The notes beneath the pieces were generated by a model. It did no database searches and was not told the origin of the DNA. It saw only the letters and a list, made by a program, of their open reading frames with translations. Of a stretch of 64,000 nt of DNA, positions 7,929 to 15,935 are shown piece by piece. Numbering within the stretch: the first letter of the stretch is position 1; each line of letters begins with the position of its first letter. The position numbers were made by a program, and so were the translations under genes. Source of the DNA: Alicyclobacillus fastidiosus (GTDB taxonomy: Bacteria > Bacillota > Bacilli > Alicyclobacillales > Alicyclobacillaceae); the NCBI RefSeq assembly GCF_026651875.1, contig NZ_CP104068.1, positions 140,940-204,939 on the forward strand. The letters run 5' to 3'.

Positions 7929-7968
7929 GATCCCTACGATTAGACGACGTCGAAGGGGTCGTTTTTTT
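7929..7968 (+). terminator. Terminator
   Basis: GATCCCTACGA pairs with TCGAAGGGGTC and is followed by seven T; similar to 4127-4160. The 7745-8430 stretch otherwise shows only this hairpin and the one at 8117. Confidence 0.7.
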
Positions 7969-8116
7969 ATCTAATCTCATTTTTAATATTGGACACTAGT
8001 CAATTGTTTTTACTTGACACATCATTTTATGATGAATAACACAAAAGGCTTATTTGTAAAAATATGGGTTAATTTATATGTTACACTAGTCGTGCATTAC
8101 CCTTTACCCCATCCTT

Positions 8117-8149
8117 ACCTCGACGTTTTTGGCGTCGGGGTCTTTTTTA
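8117..8149 (+). terminator. Terminator
   Basis: ACCTCGACG pairs with CGTCGGGGT around a T loop, then TCTTTTTT. No gene with a ribosome binding site lies directly before it; it may end a small transcript. Confidence 0.65.
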
Positions 8150-8430
8150 TATACAACCCACATAATTTTATCCAACAATTGGAACGTCCCTGAATTTCCC
8201 CTCTTGTGCTCTAGGCGGTGCTGTGACCGTCTTTTGTTTTGCCTAGTGCCACATATGAGTCACAGAACGATCCCTGGCATGAGTGAGTTTATTTCGTTAA
8301 GGAGTTGAGAGGTACCTAAGGAATTGGTTAACAAATAAGTGTATTAATTGCTGAAAAATGACACATTACAAAGATTAACCTTGAGAATACGGACTCCATC
8401 TACAACTCGGCTTCGACAGTCGTAGATACA

Positions 8431-10290
8431 CGAAATCCCGAAACCCGTTGGTGCTTCTAGGGTTTCGGGACTGTGGATAACTTCGTGTGGTGCCTACAGC
8501 GTATCTGTGGATATGTCCGAGAACAACGGTGGATGTTCGTAACCCAGCGCTTTCAGGATTTGTGCCTGCTCCGGGGTTACTTCTGTTCGCTGCCGGACTC
8601 TGCCGCTACCAGCTTTGTAGGTTACAAGGTGCATCTCGTTCATGACAGAACGGATCTCTCGCCATGTGTGGCTAGTTCGGTTCTCTGCCACCCGAACCAA
8701 AAGTAACGAGAGCCAGCACAGTAGTACATGTGCCCGAATCCGCTCATTCTTCCTGTGGTACATCGGGCGCAATTCCATGGTCTGTTTCAGAGAACGGAAT
8801 GCCGCCTCAACCTGCCAGAGCTGCTTGTATCCAAGGGCCACATCTTCCGCGGACAGTGTGTCGTCTGAGGTTCGGATCAGATACTTTCCGTCCAGTCGTT
8901 CCATCGCCTTAACCGCCTGGTGGTCAACTGTGAGATTGCCACGCTTGTCCGACTTCAAGTAACGCTTGAAGGTCGGGTGACTTTGCAATCGACAGTGCGC
9001 CTTGGTGTGTGCGTCGTTATCCAACTCCTTGAGTCGTGCGAGCTCTGCTTCCAGGGCCTTGAGGTGTGCCTCGCGCCGAAACGCATCTCGGCGAGCTTCA
9101 TCTGGGTTGCGAACGAGCACATATCGGACCCGTGCCTCACCGTCTCCTACGACGATTTCCTTTATTTCAAGGTTATCCCGTATCGTTTTAAATCGCCCAG
9201 GACGAGACATGGCATCTTCGACTGTCTGCTTCCCAGAGGTCATCTTCTCTCCAGCAATGTAATGCCCTCCGGCTTTCTGGAGTTCACGTAAATTGTCCTC
9301 CGAGCTGAACCCACGGTCGACGACCGTAACGACGCGTCCGAGACGCCAGCCAATGAGGTCCTTCTTCACTTCTGGAATGACGGTCATGTCTGACGTGTTC
9401 CCTGGCCATACCCAACACCGCACAGGGATGCCGTCTCGGGTCACTACAAAACCAATTACGACCTGCGGTAAGTCCGGCCGGTGGTCCTTGGAGTAGCCGG
9501 GTTGCTTCAGACTGTCTTCTTCCGGCTCGTCATCCATTTCAAAGTAGCTTGACGTGGTGTCAAAGAACAGTAAGTCGACTTCCAGGTTCAACAAGTCGGC
9601 GACAGTCTCGAACACTTCTCTCTGGATGTCTACGTCCGATTCAATCAGGAAATCCATTGCACGGTACCCCTGGTGGACCTCAAAGTTCTCAACACCGGGG
9701 AGTGCGATGTCTCGCTTCACCCAGTCCTCCATGCCAAGCTTGCTCGAGGGGTCCAAGGCTCGATTGGCGACCATCGCAAAGATGGCCCGCTCTATCGGGG
9801 CTTCATATTTGCGCTGTGCCAGACGCTTGGATATGGCTTGACCCACGCCAAGTTCATGCCACAACGAGTCGACGATATAAGCGGTGCCAAACGTTTTGCT
9901 ATCGAGCAGACTCAACTGCACGCTATCCTTGGGCTCCGACGCAACGGGTTCATCACCAAGGAATCGTGAGATGCTCGCGGCAAGCCTCTTCAATCCATCC
10001 ATGTCCACTTCATCTTCACGCCCGAAGTGGTAGAGGACTTTCGCTTGGGGATTGCCGGTCTTGGGATTGCGTTCATTATGGGCAAGCTGCACGTAGGACG
10101 TGACAGAACCGTTTTTATTTTTTCGTGATATCCGCCGTATGTACATGTCTACATTTTAAAATCATATGTTCTACGAAGTCAACTACTGTGGATAACAATA
10201 CTAGTTATCCACAGAAATTCGCATGTCTACAACTTTTCGTAAAAATGCCTACATAAAATAACCGGAATTCCGCGCCGTTACGGGATTCCG
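8431..10290 (-). mobile_element. IS1634-family insertion sequence
   Basis: One 550-aa transposase flanked by related ends: AATCCCGAAACC at the left (from about 8433) and the complement of GGTTACGGGATT-type sequence at the right (to about 10287). The exact outer bases and target duplication could not be fixed by eye. TTATCCACA boxes lie at both ends (8472, 10187, 10205, 10292). Confidence 0.7.
8494..10146 (-). CDS. IS1634-family transposase
   Basis: 550 aa, DDE transposase. N-terminus (MYIRRISRKNKNGSVTSY..., then QLAHNERNPKTGNPQAKVLYHFGRED split by the usual IS1634 layout) reads typical of the family. Likely catalytic residues: D in LLFFDTTSSYFE near 195, D in VVDRGFSSEDN near 290 and E in WQVEAAFRSLK near 455, the last followed by the usual RPMYHRKNERI segment. 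Full length and uninterrupted. Catalyses cut-and-paste movement of the element; probably intact. Confidence 0.9.
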   Translation of the reverse strand: MYIRRISRKNKNGSVTSYVQLAHNERNPKTGNPQAKVLYHFGREDEVDMDGLKRLAASISRFLGDEPVASEPKDSVQLSLLDSKTFGTAYIVDSLWHELGVGQAISKRLAQRKYEAPIERAIFAMVANRALDPSSKLGMEDWVKRDIALPGVENFEVHQGYRAMDFLIESDVDIQREVFETVADLLNLEVDLLFFDTTSSYFEMDDEPEEDSLKQPGYSKDHRPDLPQVVIGFVVTRDGIPVRCWVWPGNTSDMTVIPEVKKDLIGWRLGRVVTVVDRGFSSEDNLRELQKAGGHYIAGEKMTSGKQTVEDAMSRPGRFKTIRDNLEIKEIVVGDGEARVRYVLVRNPDEARRDAFRREAHLKALEAELARLKELDNDAHTKAHCRLQSHPTFKRYLKSDKRGNLTVDHQAVKAMERLDGKYLIRTSDDTLSAEDVALGYKQLWQVEAAFRSLKQTMELRPMYHRKNERIRAHVLLCWLSLLLVRVAENRTSHTWREIRSVMNEMHLVTYKAGSGRVRQRTEVTPEQAQILKALGYEHPPLFSDISTDTL

Positions 10291-10300
10291 GTTATCCACA
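10187..10300. promoter_or_regulatory. Cluster of perfect DnaA-box sequences
   Basis: TGTGGATAA at 10187-10195, TTATCCACA at 10205-10213 (together a 10-bp perfect inverted repeat around AATACTA) and TTATCCACA at 10292-10300; a fourth, TGTGGATAA, is at 8472-8480 at the other end of the IS. These match the bacterial DnaA-box consensus exactly. Whether they serve replication or are just IS end sequence is open. Confidence 0.5.
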
Positions 10301-10363
10301 AATGCTTATAAACGGGTTGTAACTGTCGAACCCGAGTACAAACAAGGAGGTCATTACAACGAC

Positions 10364-10867
10364 ATGGAAAACAAGGCTTTTTTAAGCGGGATTATAGGAT
10401 TATCAATTTTAGCTTTAGTGGGATGCGGTAATACCAACAACATAGCAGGTGTACCGACAAACACGACAACAGGAACTAATACCGCTGCACCAACAGCGTT
10501 CAATACCACAGGGGCTGGTACTGCTAGGGGAATTACAGGAGACACACATATCATACATCTTGTTTCGCCGGTGTCTAATCAAAATGTAAAAACAAGCTCA
10601 GGTATTACAGTTTCTGGTACAGTGGCAAAAGGATTTGAAAATCAATGGCTTAGAGTAACACTGATTTCAGAAACTCAATCAGGTGCTAAAACAGAGTCAA
10701 AGATATTTCAAAGTCAAAAATTCAAAGTCGATAATAACGACAAGTTCAGTGAGTTATTCACCATACCCGATACCGTTCAATCAAGCGGAGCAAAACGACT
10801 TGTACTTGAGCTTTTGGTAAAGGGTCATCCTCAAATCCAGACAACTGTTAAAGTGCATCAGCAATAG
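10364..10867 (+). CDS. Putative lipoprotein
   Basis: 167 aa from ATG 10364 after a strong AAGGAGGT site. Signal peptide with lipobox LALVGC (Cys21), then a Thr/Asn/Gly-rich linker to about residue 60. The C-terminal part (IIHLVSPVSNQNVKTSSGITVSGTVAKGF...) looks like a beta-sandwich, similar in pattern to Gmad2/immunoglobulin-like domains of Bacillus lipoproteins (HLxSPxxNxxVxSxxxVxGxA). Anchored on the outer face of the membrane; function unknown. The next gene downstream is a broken secreted-protein gene. Confidence 0.75.
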   Translation: MENKAFLSGIIGLSILALVGCGNTNNIAGVPTNTTTGTNTAAPTAFNTTGAGTARGITGDTHIIHLVSPVSNQNVKTSSGITVSGTVAKGFENQWLRVTLISETQSGAKTESKIFQSQKFKVDNNDKFSELFTIPDTVQSSGAKRLVLELLVKGHPQIQTTVKVHQQ

Positions 10868-10968
10868 TAAAAATTCAAAACTAAGGGGGAAATGGCTATA
10901 TCACCTACAATGGATGGCCATTTTGTCGTCGCATATATGATTCGGCGATTATTCTATACACGTTATTC

Positions 10969-11068
10969 GGTTCTGGTGCAAAAATTCACGAAACCACAAT
11001 ATACAGTGGTCTATCGTAACCGAATCCACACTACATATGGTGTATTAAAATATTTTTGCACCAGAACC
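10969..11068 (+). mobile_element. 100-bp IS6-related MITE, copy 2
   Basis: Near-identical to copy 1, same orientation. Flanks CGTTATTC and ACAAAGCC are not duplicated. It has replaced the 5' end of the DUF4352-like gene that follows and is open in the same frame as it. Confidence 0.9.
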
Positions 11069-11631
11069 ACAAAGCCAGTATCGAAACCGACACCTCAAGA
11101 GACGGCAAAAACGAAATTCGAGGCCGAACTTCAACAAGTGAAGGATCACACAATTAAGCTGAACGCTCAACAACAGTTGCAGTTTGAGAAGGAATATATC
11201 CAGTACGACAAACCAGGTTTGTTAAGCATGAACCGGCCGCACAGGACGTGGGCTTCGCAGGTGATCTGTTCGTTCAAACCGATAAAAACACGACTCAACA
11301 ATATAAGTCGGTTGGATCCGGAATTACCTATATTCAAGCGAACGGCACATTTTGGGTTGTCAGAGTAACGATGAACGACGCGGGAATGAACCCGATAACG
11401 GTTAATGACAACATGTTTACATTGGTGTCTGAAGATGGTCGAACATACGCGCCTGACACAGTGGCGGAAGTGGACATGATGAGCCAAACATCCATCATAA
11501 TGGAGACGATTAACCCGCTTGAGGACGTGACTGGATACCTTGTGTTTGACATGCCGACGAATATGAAACCATCGGACGTAAAACTTCAGGTTCAAAACGG
11601 ATTTAATCAGGTCGCTCTGAGTATCAGCTAA
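11069..11631 (+). pseudogene. DUF4352-like secreted protein, 5'-truncated and frameshifted
   Basis: Directly after the MITE one frame gives KPVSKPTPQETAKTKFEAEL..., a Lys/Gln-rich linker. Between about 11188 and 11250 the reading shifts frame and continues as DVGFAGDLFVQTDKN... with a DUF4352 (telokin-like) pattern: FWVVRVTMNDAG, NPITVNDNMFTLVSEDGRTYAPD, ETINPLEDVTGYLVFDMP. The signal peptide is missing and the frame is broken, so this is a remnant of an extracytoplasmic protein. A start at GTG 11248 would give 127 aa but lacks a ribosome binding site. Confidence 0.7.
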
Positions 11632-11746
11632 TAGTCATGCGAACGTGGGCTATAATTATTCGAATTCTCGTTTGATTTCAATGTCTGAGATAACAGACGA
11701 GGAACAGCGTCACATGCTTAGTCCTAGCAGATACGGAGATGGTTCT

Positions 11747-11893
11747 ATGCGAATACACAAGTTTGAGTTTGCATGTTCCAAGTGCGGTACGTCTCATGTA
11801 CTTAAGGTTGTAGGTATGGTAATGAGCAGCCCTAAATGCACGCTGTGTACGCAGCCAATGAAAATAGTGAGTATAACGAAAGTAAACGAGTAG
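11747..11893 (+). CDS. Small zinc-ribbon protein
   Basis: 48 aa from ATG 11747, eight bases after GGAG; a longer frame opens at 11645 but has no ribosome binding site. Two Cys pairs (CSKCG and CTLC about 25 residues apart) form a likely zinc ribbon. Nucleic-acid or metal binding is inferred; no specific family. Confidence 0.6.
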   Translation: MRIHKFEFACSKCGTSHVLKVVGMVMSSPKCTLCTQPMKIVSITKVNE

Positions 11894-11942
11894 TTGGTTA
11901 GCTTGGTTATCAAAAACAAAACCCCATGACAGATCGGAGACG

Positions 11943-11967
11943 CGGCCGTCCTTCGCGGGCGGCTTTC
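11943..11967 (+). terminator. GC-rich hairpin after zinc-ribbon gene
   Basis: GCCGTCC and GGGCGGC pair around TTCGC and are followed by a short TTT. A weak terminator on the plus strand. Confidence 0.4.
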
Positions 11968-12040
11968 GTGTTTGTTGCTTAAGTACCGTCTATGTTTTTT
12001 ATCAATCCAAATCCTGATACGCGGCATATTCTTGATTCCG

Positions 12041-12397
12041 TTACTTCTTGTCCTTGTAACGTTCTGCGATACGCCTGATTTGTTCCAGGGCTTCCGCTCG
12101 ATCTTTATTGGGCAATCGGTTCAGTGACGCCGCAATTTCCAAACCCGAGATATTAAAAATCTTGAGTGTCTCCTCCGCATTTATATCATGCATCATCAAT
12201 TTCATACGGCGTCTCAGGGCAGTTACTTGTCGTTCTTTGACTCCGAATAAGTCGGCAATATCCCGGTCGAATTTCACTTCGTGGTACCACATACTTTTCA
12301 ATTCATCCCTAGTCAGAGCAGTGATATCAAGTTTTTCGCCCTTGTTCTTTCTTTCTAAGAAATCATCAAATACACCCACGCAGTTCACCTCGGACAT
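12041..12397 (-). CDS. Hypothetical helical protein with HTH-like segment
   Basis: 118 aa from ATG 12397. Charged and helical throughout; residues 45-70 (DRDIADLFGVKERQVTALRRRM) look like a helix-turn-helix. C-terminus is a charged helix (LPNKDRAEALEQIRRIAERYKDKK). No ribosome binding site better than AGGTG. Possibly a small plasmid-encoded DNA-binding protein. Single gene, next to a strongly AT-rich region at 12398-12606 that holds the promoter of the divergent gene. Confidence 0.6.
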   Translation of the reverse strand: MSEVNCVGVFDDFLERKNKGEKLDITALTRDELKSMWYHEVKFDRDIADLFGVKERQVTALRRRMKLMMHDINAEETLKIFNISGLEIAASLNRLPNKDRAEALEQIRRIAERYKDKK

Positions 12398-12606
12398 AAG
12401 GTGTTCATTTTGGGTGCGTTGATTCTAAGTCATGTGCTCCGAATCCCGTTTTTGTATTATCATCAAGGATTCGACAAAGGTGTAAAAAATTTCGTTTCGC
12501 GCCTAAAACGAGAAGGAAACCTATAAACTTCGGAGAATTATCTATGTAAATGACCGTAAGTTTTGTGTAATTTGGTATAAGTTTATATCCTTTTTGCAGG
12601 AGGTGA

Positions 12607-12861
12607 ATGCCGTTGGTAACGTCGTCCCTGGAGGGCGATATCTTGAGTGACGAGTTACTGTCGTTTAAACAGGCAGCAGAATTGCTTCAGCTTAGTGAGA
12701 AGACATTGATTAAGATACTAGCTGAACAGGACATTCCGGCAAGGAAAATCGGGAACAAGTGGATATTCAGCAAAGAGGCATTAATTCGATGGGTTTCCGA
12801 AGGAAGTTCCAAAGACTACACAAAGAGCGGCGTAGCATCTGGGGATGAGGAAAGTGAATAA
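12607..12861 (+). CDS. Excisionase/MerR-type helix-turn-helix protein
   Basis: 84 aa. LLSFKQAAELLQLSEKTLIKILAEQDIPARKIGNKWIFSKEALIRWV (described by positions about 17-63) is the winged HTH_17 fold of excisionase-like DNA-binding proteins. AGGAGG ends three bases before ATG 12607; the TTG at 12613 is better spaced and may be the true start. C-terminus acidic. No integrase adjoins it, so a regulatory role is as likely as excision. Confidence 0.75.
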   Translation: MPLVTSSLEGDILSDELLSFKQAAELLQLSEKTLIKILAEQDIPARKIGNKWIFSKEALIRWVSEGSSKDYTKSGVASGDEESE

Positions 12862-12878
12862 CATTGAAAACGAAAAGG

Positions 12879-12914
12879 ACCACTCGGCTTAGCTTGGCGG
12901 CACACCGAGTAGTC
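12879..12914 (+). terminator. Hairpin after HTH gene
   Basis: GGAC-CACTCGG pairs with CCGAGTAGTCC across an 18-nt loop. No clear T-run, so terminator function is uncertain. Confidence 0.4.
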
Positions 12915-12997
12915 CCCTGCGAACCCCTGACGGGATTACTGTGTTCATTTTAGCAGTTTCCCTCTGGGGCAACAATGACCCTATGGAGGGATTTTAT

Positions 12998-13138
12998 ATG
13001 ACCAGTATTGAAACGTTTGTTGCTTTGGGCAGTACGTGTCCAGTTTGCAACGGAGATATGAAATTGTCTGTTGGACTTGATTTAGACAAGGGGACATTGG
13101 TTACTGCGACATGGATGTGCGGTAGCTGCGGACCAAAC
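12998..13138 (+). pseudogene. Zinc-ribbon protein truncated by MITE
   Basis: ATG 12998 after GGAGGG. 47 residues including CPVCNG and MCGSCGPN, a zinc-ribbon pattern, then the frame enters the MITE and ends after GSGAKIF. The natural C-terminus is lost. The gene on the other side of the MITE is also truncated. Confidence 0.65.
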
Positions 13139-13238
13139 GGTTCTGGTGCAAAAATATTTTAATACACCATATGTAGTGTGGATTCGGTTACGATAGACCA
13201 CTGTATATTGTGGTTTCGTGAATTTTTGCACCAGAACC
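13139..13238 (-). mobile_element. 100-bp IS6-related MITE, copy 3
   Basis: Same 100-bp element in the opposite orientation to copies 1 and 2. Flanks GACCAAAC and CAGACGGC are unrelated, and converging genes are cut on both sides: the mark of a deletion between two element copies rather than a simple insertion. Confidence 0.9.
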
Positions 13239-13606
13239 CAGACGGCCGTCATCGTGATTTCAGCTAAATCCAGCACGTGATCTGGATTCTCTTTGTACGC
13301 TTCCTCACGGACTTTCTGCATGTGCTTGAGGAATGCGACTTGTTCAGCTTTCTTCTTGGCATCATTCAGAAGGCCAAGCGTCACGCCGGCTGCTTTCTTT
13401 GTAATGATGCCTCTAGTCTTCTGATTCATTGGTTCCATCCAGTTCCGCAAGGCGCGTTCTGTGAATGACCTAGCACGTTTGAGGTCTGCTGAGACTTCTT
13501 TGGTTACATGTCCTTGCGCTTCATCAATGACAATGGCGATTGCAGATTGAGCGCCCCAAGCCATCAGGAAGTTTTCTTGCTCAGTCGCATTCATGTAATC
13601 CTTCAT
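13239..13606 (-). pseudogene. Conserved Ala/Lys-rich plasmid protein, C-terminus replaced by MITE
   Basis: ATG 13606 after GGGGG. About 122 residues of an all-helical, charged protein (AIAIVIDEAQGHVTKEVSADLK..., TKKAAGVTLGLLNDAKKKAE) before the MITE contributes a foreign tail. A decayed relative lies at 33006-33228 in the mirror position of the right replicon, sharing GHxxKEVSxDLKR and TKKAAGVTxGxLND. Function unknown. Confidence 0.65.
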
Positions 13607-13733
13607 AGGTCACAGCCCCCTTTTGATTCATCGTTTGACGCCGATTTTTGCCCCTCTCAGGAGTTTTTAGGCAAATCGGATAGAAATCTACTAGACCACC
13701 TAGAACGGGCCTCAAAACGGAGCGAATAACGAC

Positions 13734-14063
13734 TTACCCCAGAATTTTTTCGTCCAATTCATCAAAGAAAAACGATTCCCGATAATCTCCGAAATCCAAT
13801 ACTGCGAATCGTCTCCCAACATGGATCACAGTTCCGGTCTTCACGGCCGCATATGTCAGACCCCATTTGGCCCGTTCTGTACCGGTTGAGAGTTGCACCG
13901 TGTAGGTGTCACCGACTCGGTATTTCTTCGGAGCTTTGAACACTATGCTTAATTTAAGCTCGCTGTCATCGAATGGTGTGTTGTCGTCAAACAACTCATA
14001 GAATCGGTCGAGCTCGCCCTTTATTCCAACGTCTTCAAGTGTCAGGCTCACTTTCGATTCCAC
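13734..14063 (-). CDS. Hypothetical plasmid protein
   Basis: 109 aa from ATG 14063 (AGGTGG upstream). Mixed alpha/beta, acidic, ends FFFDELDEKILG. No recognised family. Lies between the PAS fragment and the truncated gene at 13606; part of the left replicon. Confidence 0.6.
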   Translation of the reverse strand: MESKVSLTLEDVGIKGELDRFYELFDDNTPFDDSELKLSIVFKAPKKYRVGDTYTVQLSTGTERAKWGLTYAAVKTGTVIHVGRRFAVLDFGDYRESFFFDELDEKILG

Positions 14064-14174
14064 CTTTTCGATATCAAGAAGCCTTGTCCCGGATGTCCTG
14101 TTTCTCTGACGATTCTTGTTCCTTCAGTCGAACACGAATGGTCTTGTCTTCGGGCGAAATCTTGATACCCGCTA

Positions 14175-14501
14175 TTGCGCGCTGCCTATCATGCTTCTGC
14201 GGCTCATGATTTTTGGCTTGGCATTCATCCTTTGGATATGGTCGGTAAATTACCGTTTGAACACGTGCATTCAGAGGATAGGCAGCGAGTGATAGGTGAA
14301 TTCATGGAAATGATCCAAATAAAACAACAAAAAGAGGTCTTTTACCGGTACGTGAACAAGGAAGGAAATGTTGTATCTCTCAGAGCCATAGGAACTCCGT
14401 TGATCGGGGAAAACGGTGATGTAGAACAAGTCTTGATAACTGCCAACGTCAATATCATCCAGCATGAGAAAAGACCAAAAATGATATCGGTGCCCATGTG
14501 A
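14175..14501 (+). pseudogene. PAS-domain fragment
   Basis: The frame shows the second half of a PAS/PAC fold: FEHVHSEDRQRVIGEFMEM, then FYRYVNKEGNVVSLRAIGTPL and GDVEQVLITANVN. There is no ribosome binding site and no complete PAS N-terminus, so it is probably a 5'-truncated sensor or regulator. A shorter relative is at 32773-32979 on the opposite strand next to the right replicon, in the mirror position. Confidence 0.55.
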
Positions 14502-14516
14502 AGGCACCGATTTTTT
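14486..14516. terminator. Bidirectional terminator between PAS fragment and parB-like gene
   Basis: ATCGGTGCC/GGCACCGAT perfect stem with six T on the plus strand. Serves the PAS fragment on the plus strand and perhaps the parB-like gene on the minus strand. Confidence 0.8.
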
Positions 14517-14546
14517 GTGACCTATGGGACTAAGCAATTATTTTTC

Positions 14547-15146
14547 TTATTTGCCTAGCTTGTGCGCTATATACACATTCACCATTTCCTCACCTATTTC
14601 AAGCATTGTCAGGTCTTCATCCAATGAAATCTGCTTCAGTTGCTTGAATTGGTTATTTGGAACATGGATAGTCATTCGACGGAAATCCTTAGCTTTTTGC
14701 ATTTCTGCACTTCTGCTTTTCTGCTGTTCTGCACTTACAGAAGTCTGCATCTCTGCATCAGCAGTTTTCTGCATTTCTGCAGGCGAAGGCTTCTGTATTT
14801 CTGCATCGGCAGAGATATGCAATTCTGCACTTACAGACTTATGCACTTCTGCAGGTGCAGTTTTCTGCACTTCTGTTAAAACAGAAGTCTGTTGTTCTGC
14901 TTCTCTGCTGTTCTGCTCTTGTGCTTCCGCAGAATTCTGCACTTCTGCATTCCTGCCATTTTGTTTCTCGGAGTCCAGAACTTGATCAGCAATCTCACGA
15001 ATGGTTTTTTCCGACGCATCTTCGTCTGAACGCTCGACTGGCTGACCTGGAATCCCCATTGGGAATACGGCCTTCGCTGTAGGTGAATTGTGCAATTGTT
15101 CGTTTCGCGCTTTGATCTTATCTTGCCAGTTCTGCTTCGCCGACAC
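14547..15146 (-). CDS. ParB-like ribbon-helix-helix centromere-binding protein with 8-residue repeats (replicon A)
   Basis: 199 aa, GTG start at 15146 after AAGGAG, overlapping the parA stop by 29 bp. Residues about 65-148 are an 8-residue repeat of the form SxSAExQK, encoded by DNA made of 8-bp TTCTGCAN-type units (minus strand TGCAGAAN). The last 45 residues (RRMTIHVPNNQFKQLKQISLDEDLTMLEIGEEM... region) read as a ribbon-helix-helix DNA-binding domain, as in omega/ParG-type partition proteins. The same 8-bp units occur in non-coding arrays at 17546 and 17711. I infer that it binds its own gene and the upstream arrays. The counterpart is at 32168-32620. Confidence 0.75.
   Translation of the reverse strand: MSAKQNWQDKIKARNEQLHNSPTAKAVFPMGIPGQPVERSDEDASEKTIREIADQVLDSEKQNGRNAEVQNSAEAQEQNSREAEQQTSVLTEVQKTAPAEVHKSVSAELHISADAEIQKPSPAEMQKTADAEMQTSVSAEQQKSRSAEMQKAKDFRRMTIHVPNNQFKQLKQISLDEDLTMLEIGEEMVNVYIAHKLGK
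14695..14958. repeat. 8-bp tandem array (TTCTGCAN) inside the parB-like gene
   Basis: About 33 contiguous 8-bp units, most TTCTGCAN, some in reverse orientation (such as TTACAGAA or CAGCAGTT), holding strict 8-bp phase. Because 24 bp is three units, the coded protein repeats every 8 residues. Matches the arrays at 17546-17622, 17711-17812 and 59565-59666. Confidence 0.85.
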
Positions 15147-15909
15147 GGTTCATCAGCTCCTTATAAAATTCCTCGTATTGGTCAATTGCATCTGTGACTT
15201 CTTTGTTCTCATCGCTGAAACCATTGATGGCCAGACGTCCAGTAGTAGCCTTACGGCGAATAATCGTGTCAAACACCAAGTCAGGGAAGTCCTGTGCAAT
15301 GAGGTCATTAAACGCCTTGGCATCAGACCGTCTGACGTCATTCAGCGTCCGTAGCAATCCCGCAACTTGCAGGTCTGGATTCAAGCTGATAGCCAGTTGG
15401 ACAGACTCGAGGAAGTTAGGAATCGCTGAATAGCACCACTGGGATGATTCAAACATCACCACGACATAATCACTAGCCACAAGAGAATTCATGGTGGCCT
15501 CGGACAATGCAGGTGGAGTGTCGATCACAATCCAGTCATACCGGCTTTTAAGCGGCTCTAGGATTTCCCCAAGGATTTTATAGATGTACGGGTCACTGAA
15601 CCCATACCGTTGATACAGATACCGCGGTAACAGGGTCAAAAGGTTGTTTGCAGGCAGAACGTCAATGAGCTCATTCACACGATGTATGTACTTTTCGGCT
15701 TCCCGTTCCTGAATGGCTTCCAACACTGTGCGCTCATGAAATTCATTCGCTGCTACGTTCGTGAGCATTTCAGTGAGGTTACCCTGACAGTCCATGTCGA
15801 CTGCCAGGACTCGATGACCTGAACGCGCCAGCAAATACGTGAATATGCCTGTTGTGGTTGTCTTAGATGAACCACCTTTTTGGACACCGAAGCTGATTGT
15901 TTTGGCCAT
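15118..15909 (-). CDS. parA: ParA-type partition ATPase (replicon A)
   Basis: 263 aa, ATG 15909. Short (type Ib) ParA without N-terminal HTH: deviant Walker A KGGSSKTTTT at residues 10-19, DMDCQGN near 40, Walker B-like WIVIDTPP near 128, then NSLVASDYVVVMFESS. Moves the partition complex over the nucleoid. 27 bp after rep and overlapping the parB-like gene, so rep-parA-parB is one operon. Clearly related to, but well diverged from, the ParA at 31369. Confidence 0.92.
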   Translation of the reverse strand: MAKTISFGVQKGGSSKTTTTGIFTYLLARSGHRVLAVDMDCQGNLTEMLTNVAANEFHERTVLEAIQEREAEKYIHRVNELIDVLPANNLLTLLPRYLYQRYGFSDPYIYKILGEILEPLKSRYDWIVIDTPPALSEATMNSLVASDYVVVMFESSQWCYSAIPNFLESVQLAISLNPDLQVAGLLRTLNDVRRSDAKAFNDLIAQDFPDLVFDTIIRRKATTGRLAINGFSDENKEVTDAIDQYEEFYKELMNRVGEAELAR

Positions 15910-15935
15910 AGTCTACGCCTCCATTTTCGCCCTGA

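Noticed and set aside
8642..10103. Long open frames on the plus strand across the IS1634 transposase (up to 184 codons)
   Set aside because: They lie opposite a full-length recognised transposase, lack ribosome binding sites and resemble no family.
14695..14958. TTCTGCAN array as simple microsatellite noise
   Set aside because: The same degenerate unit recurs in separate non-coding arrays next to rep, and the paralogous replicon has an analogous but different unit.
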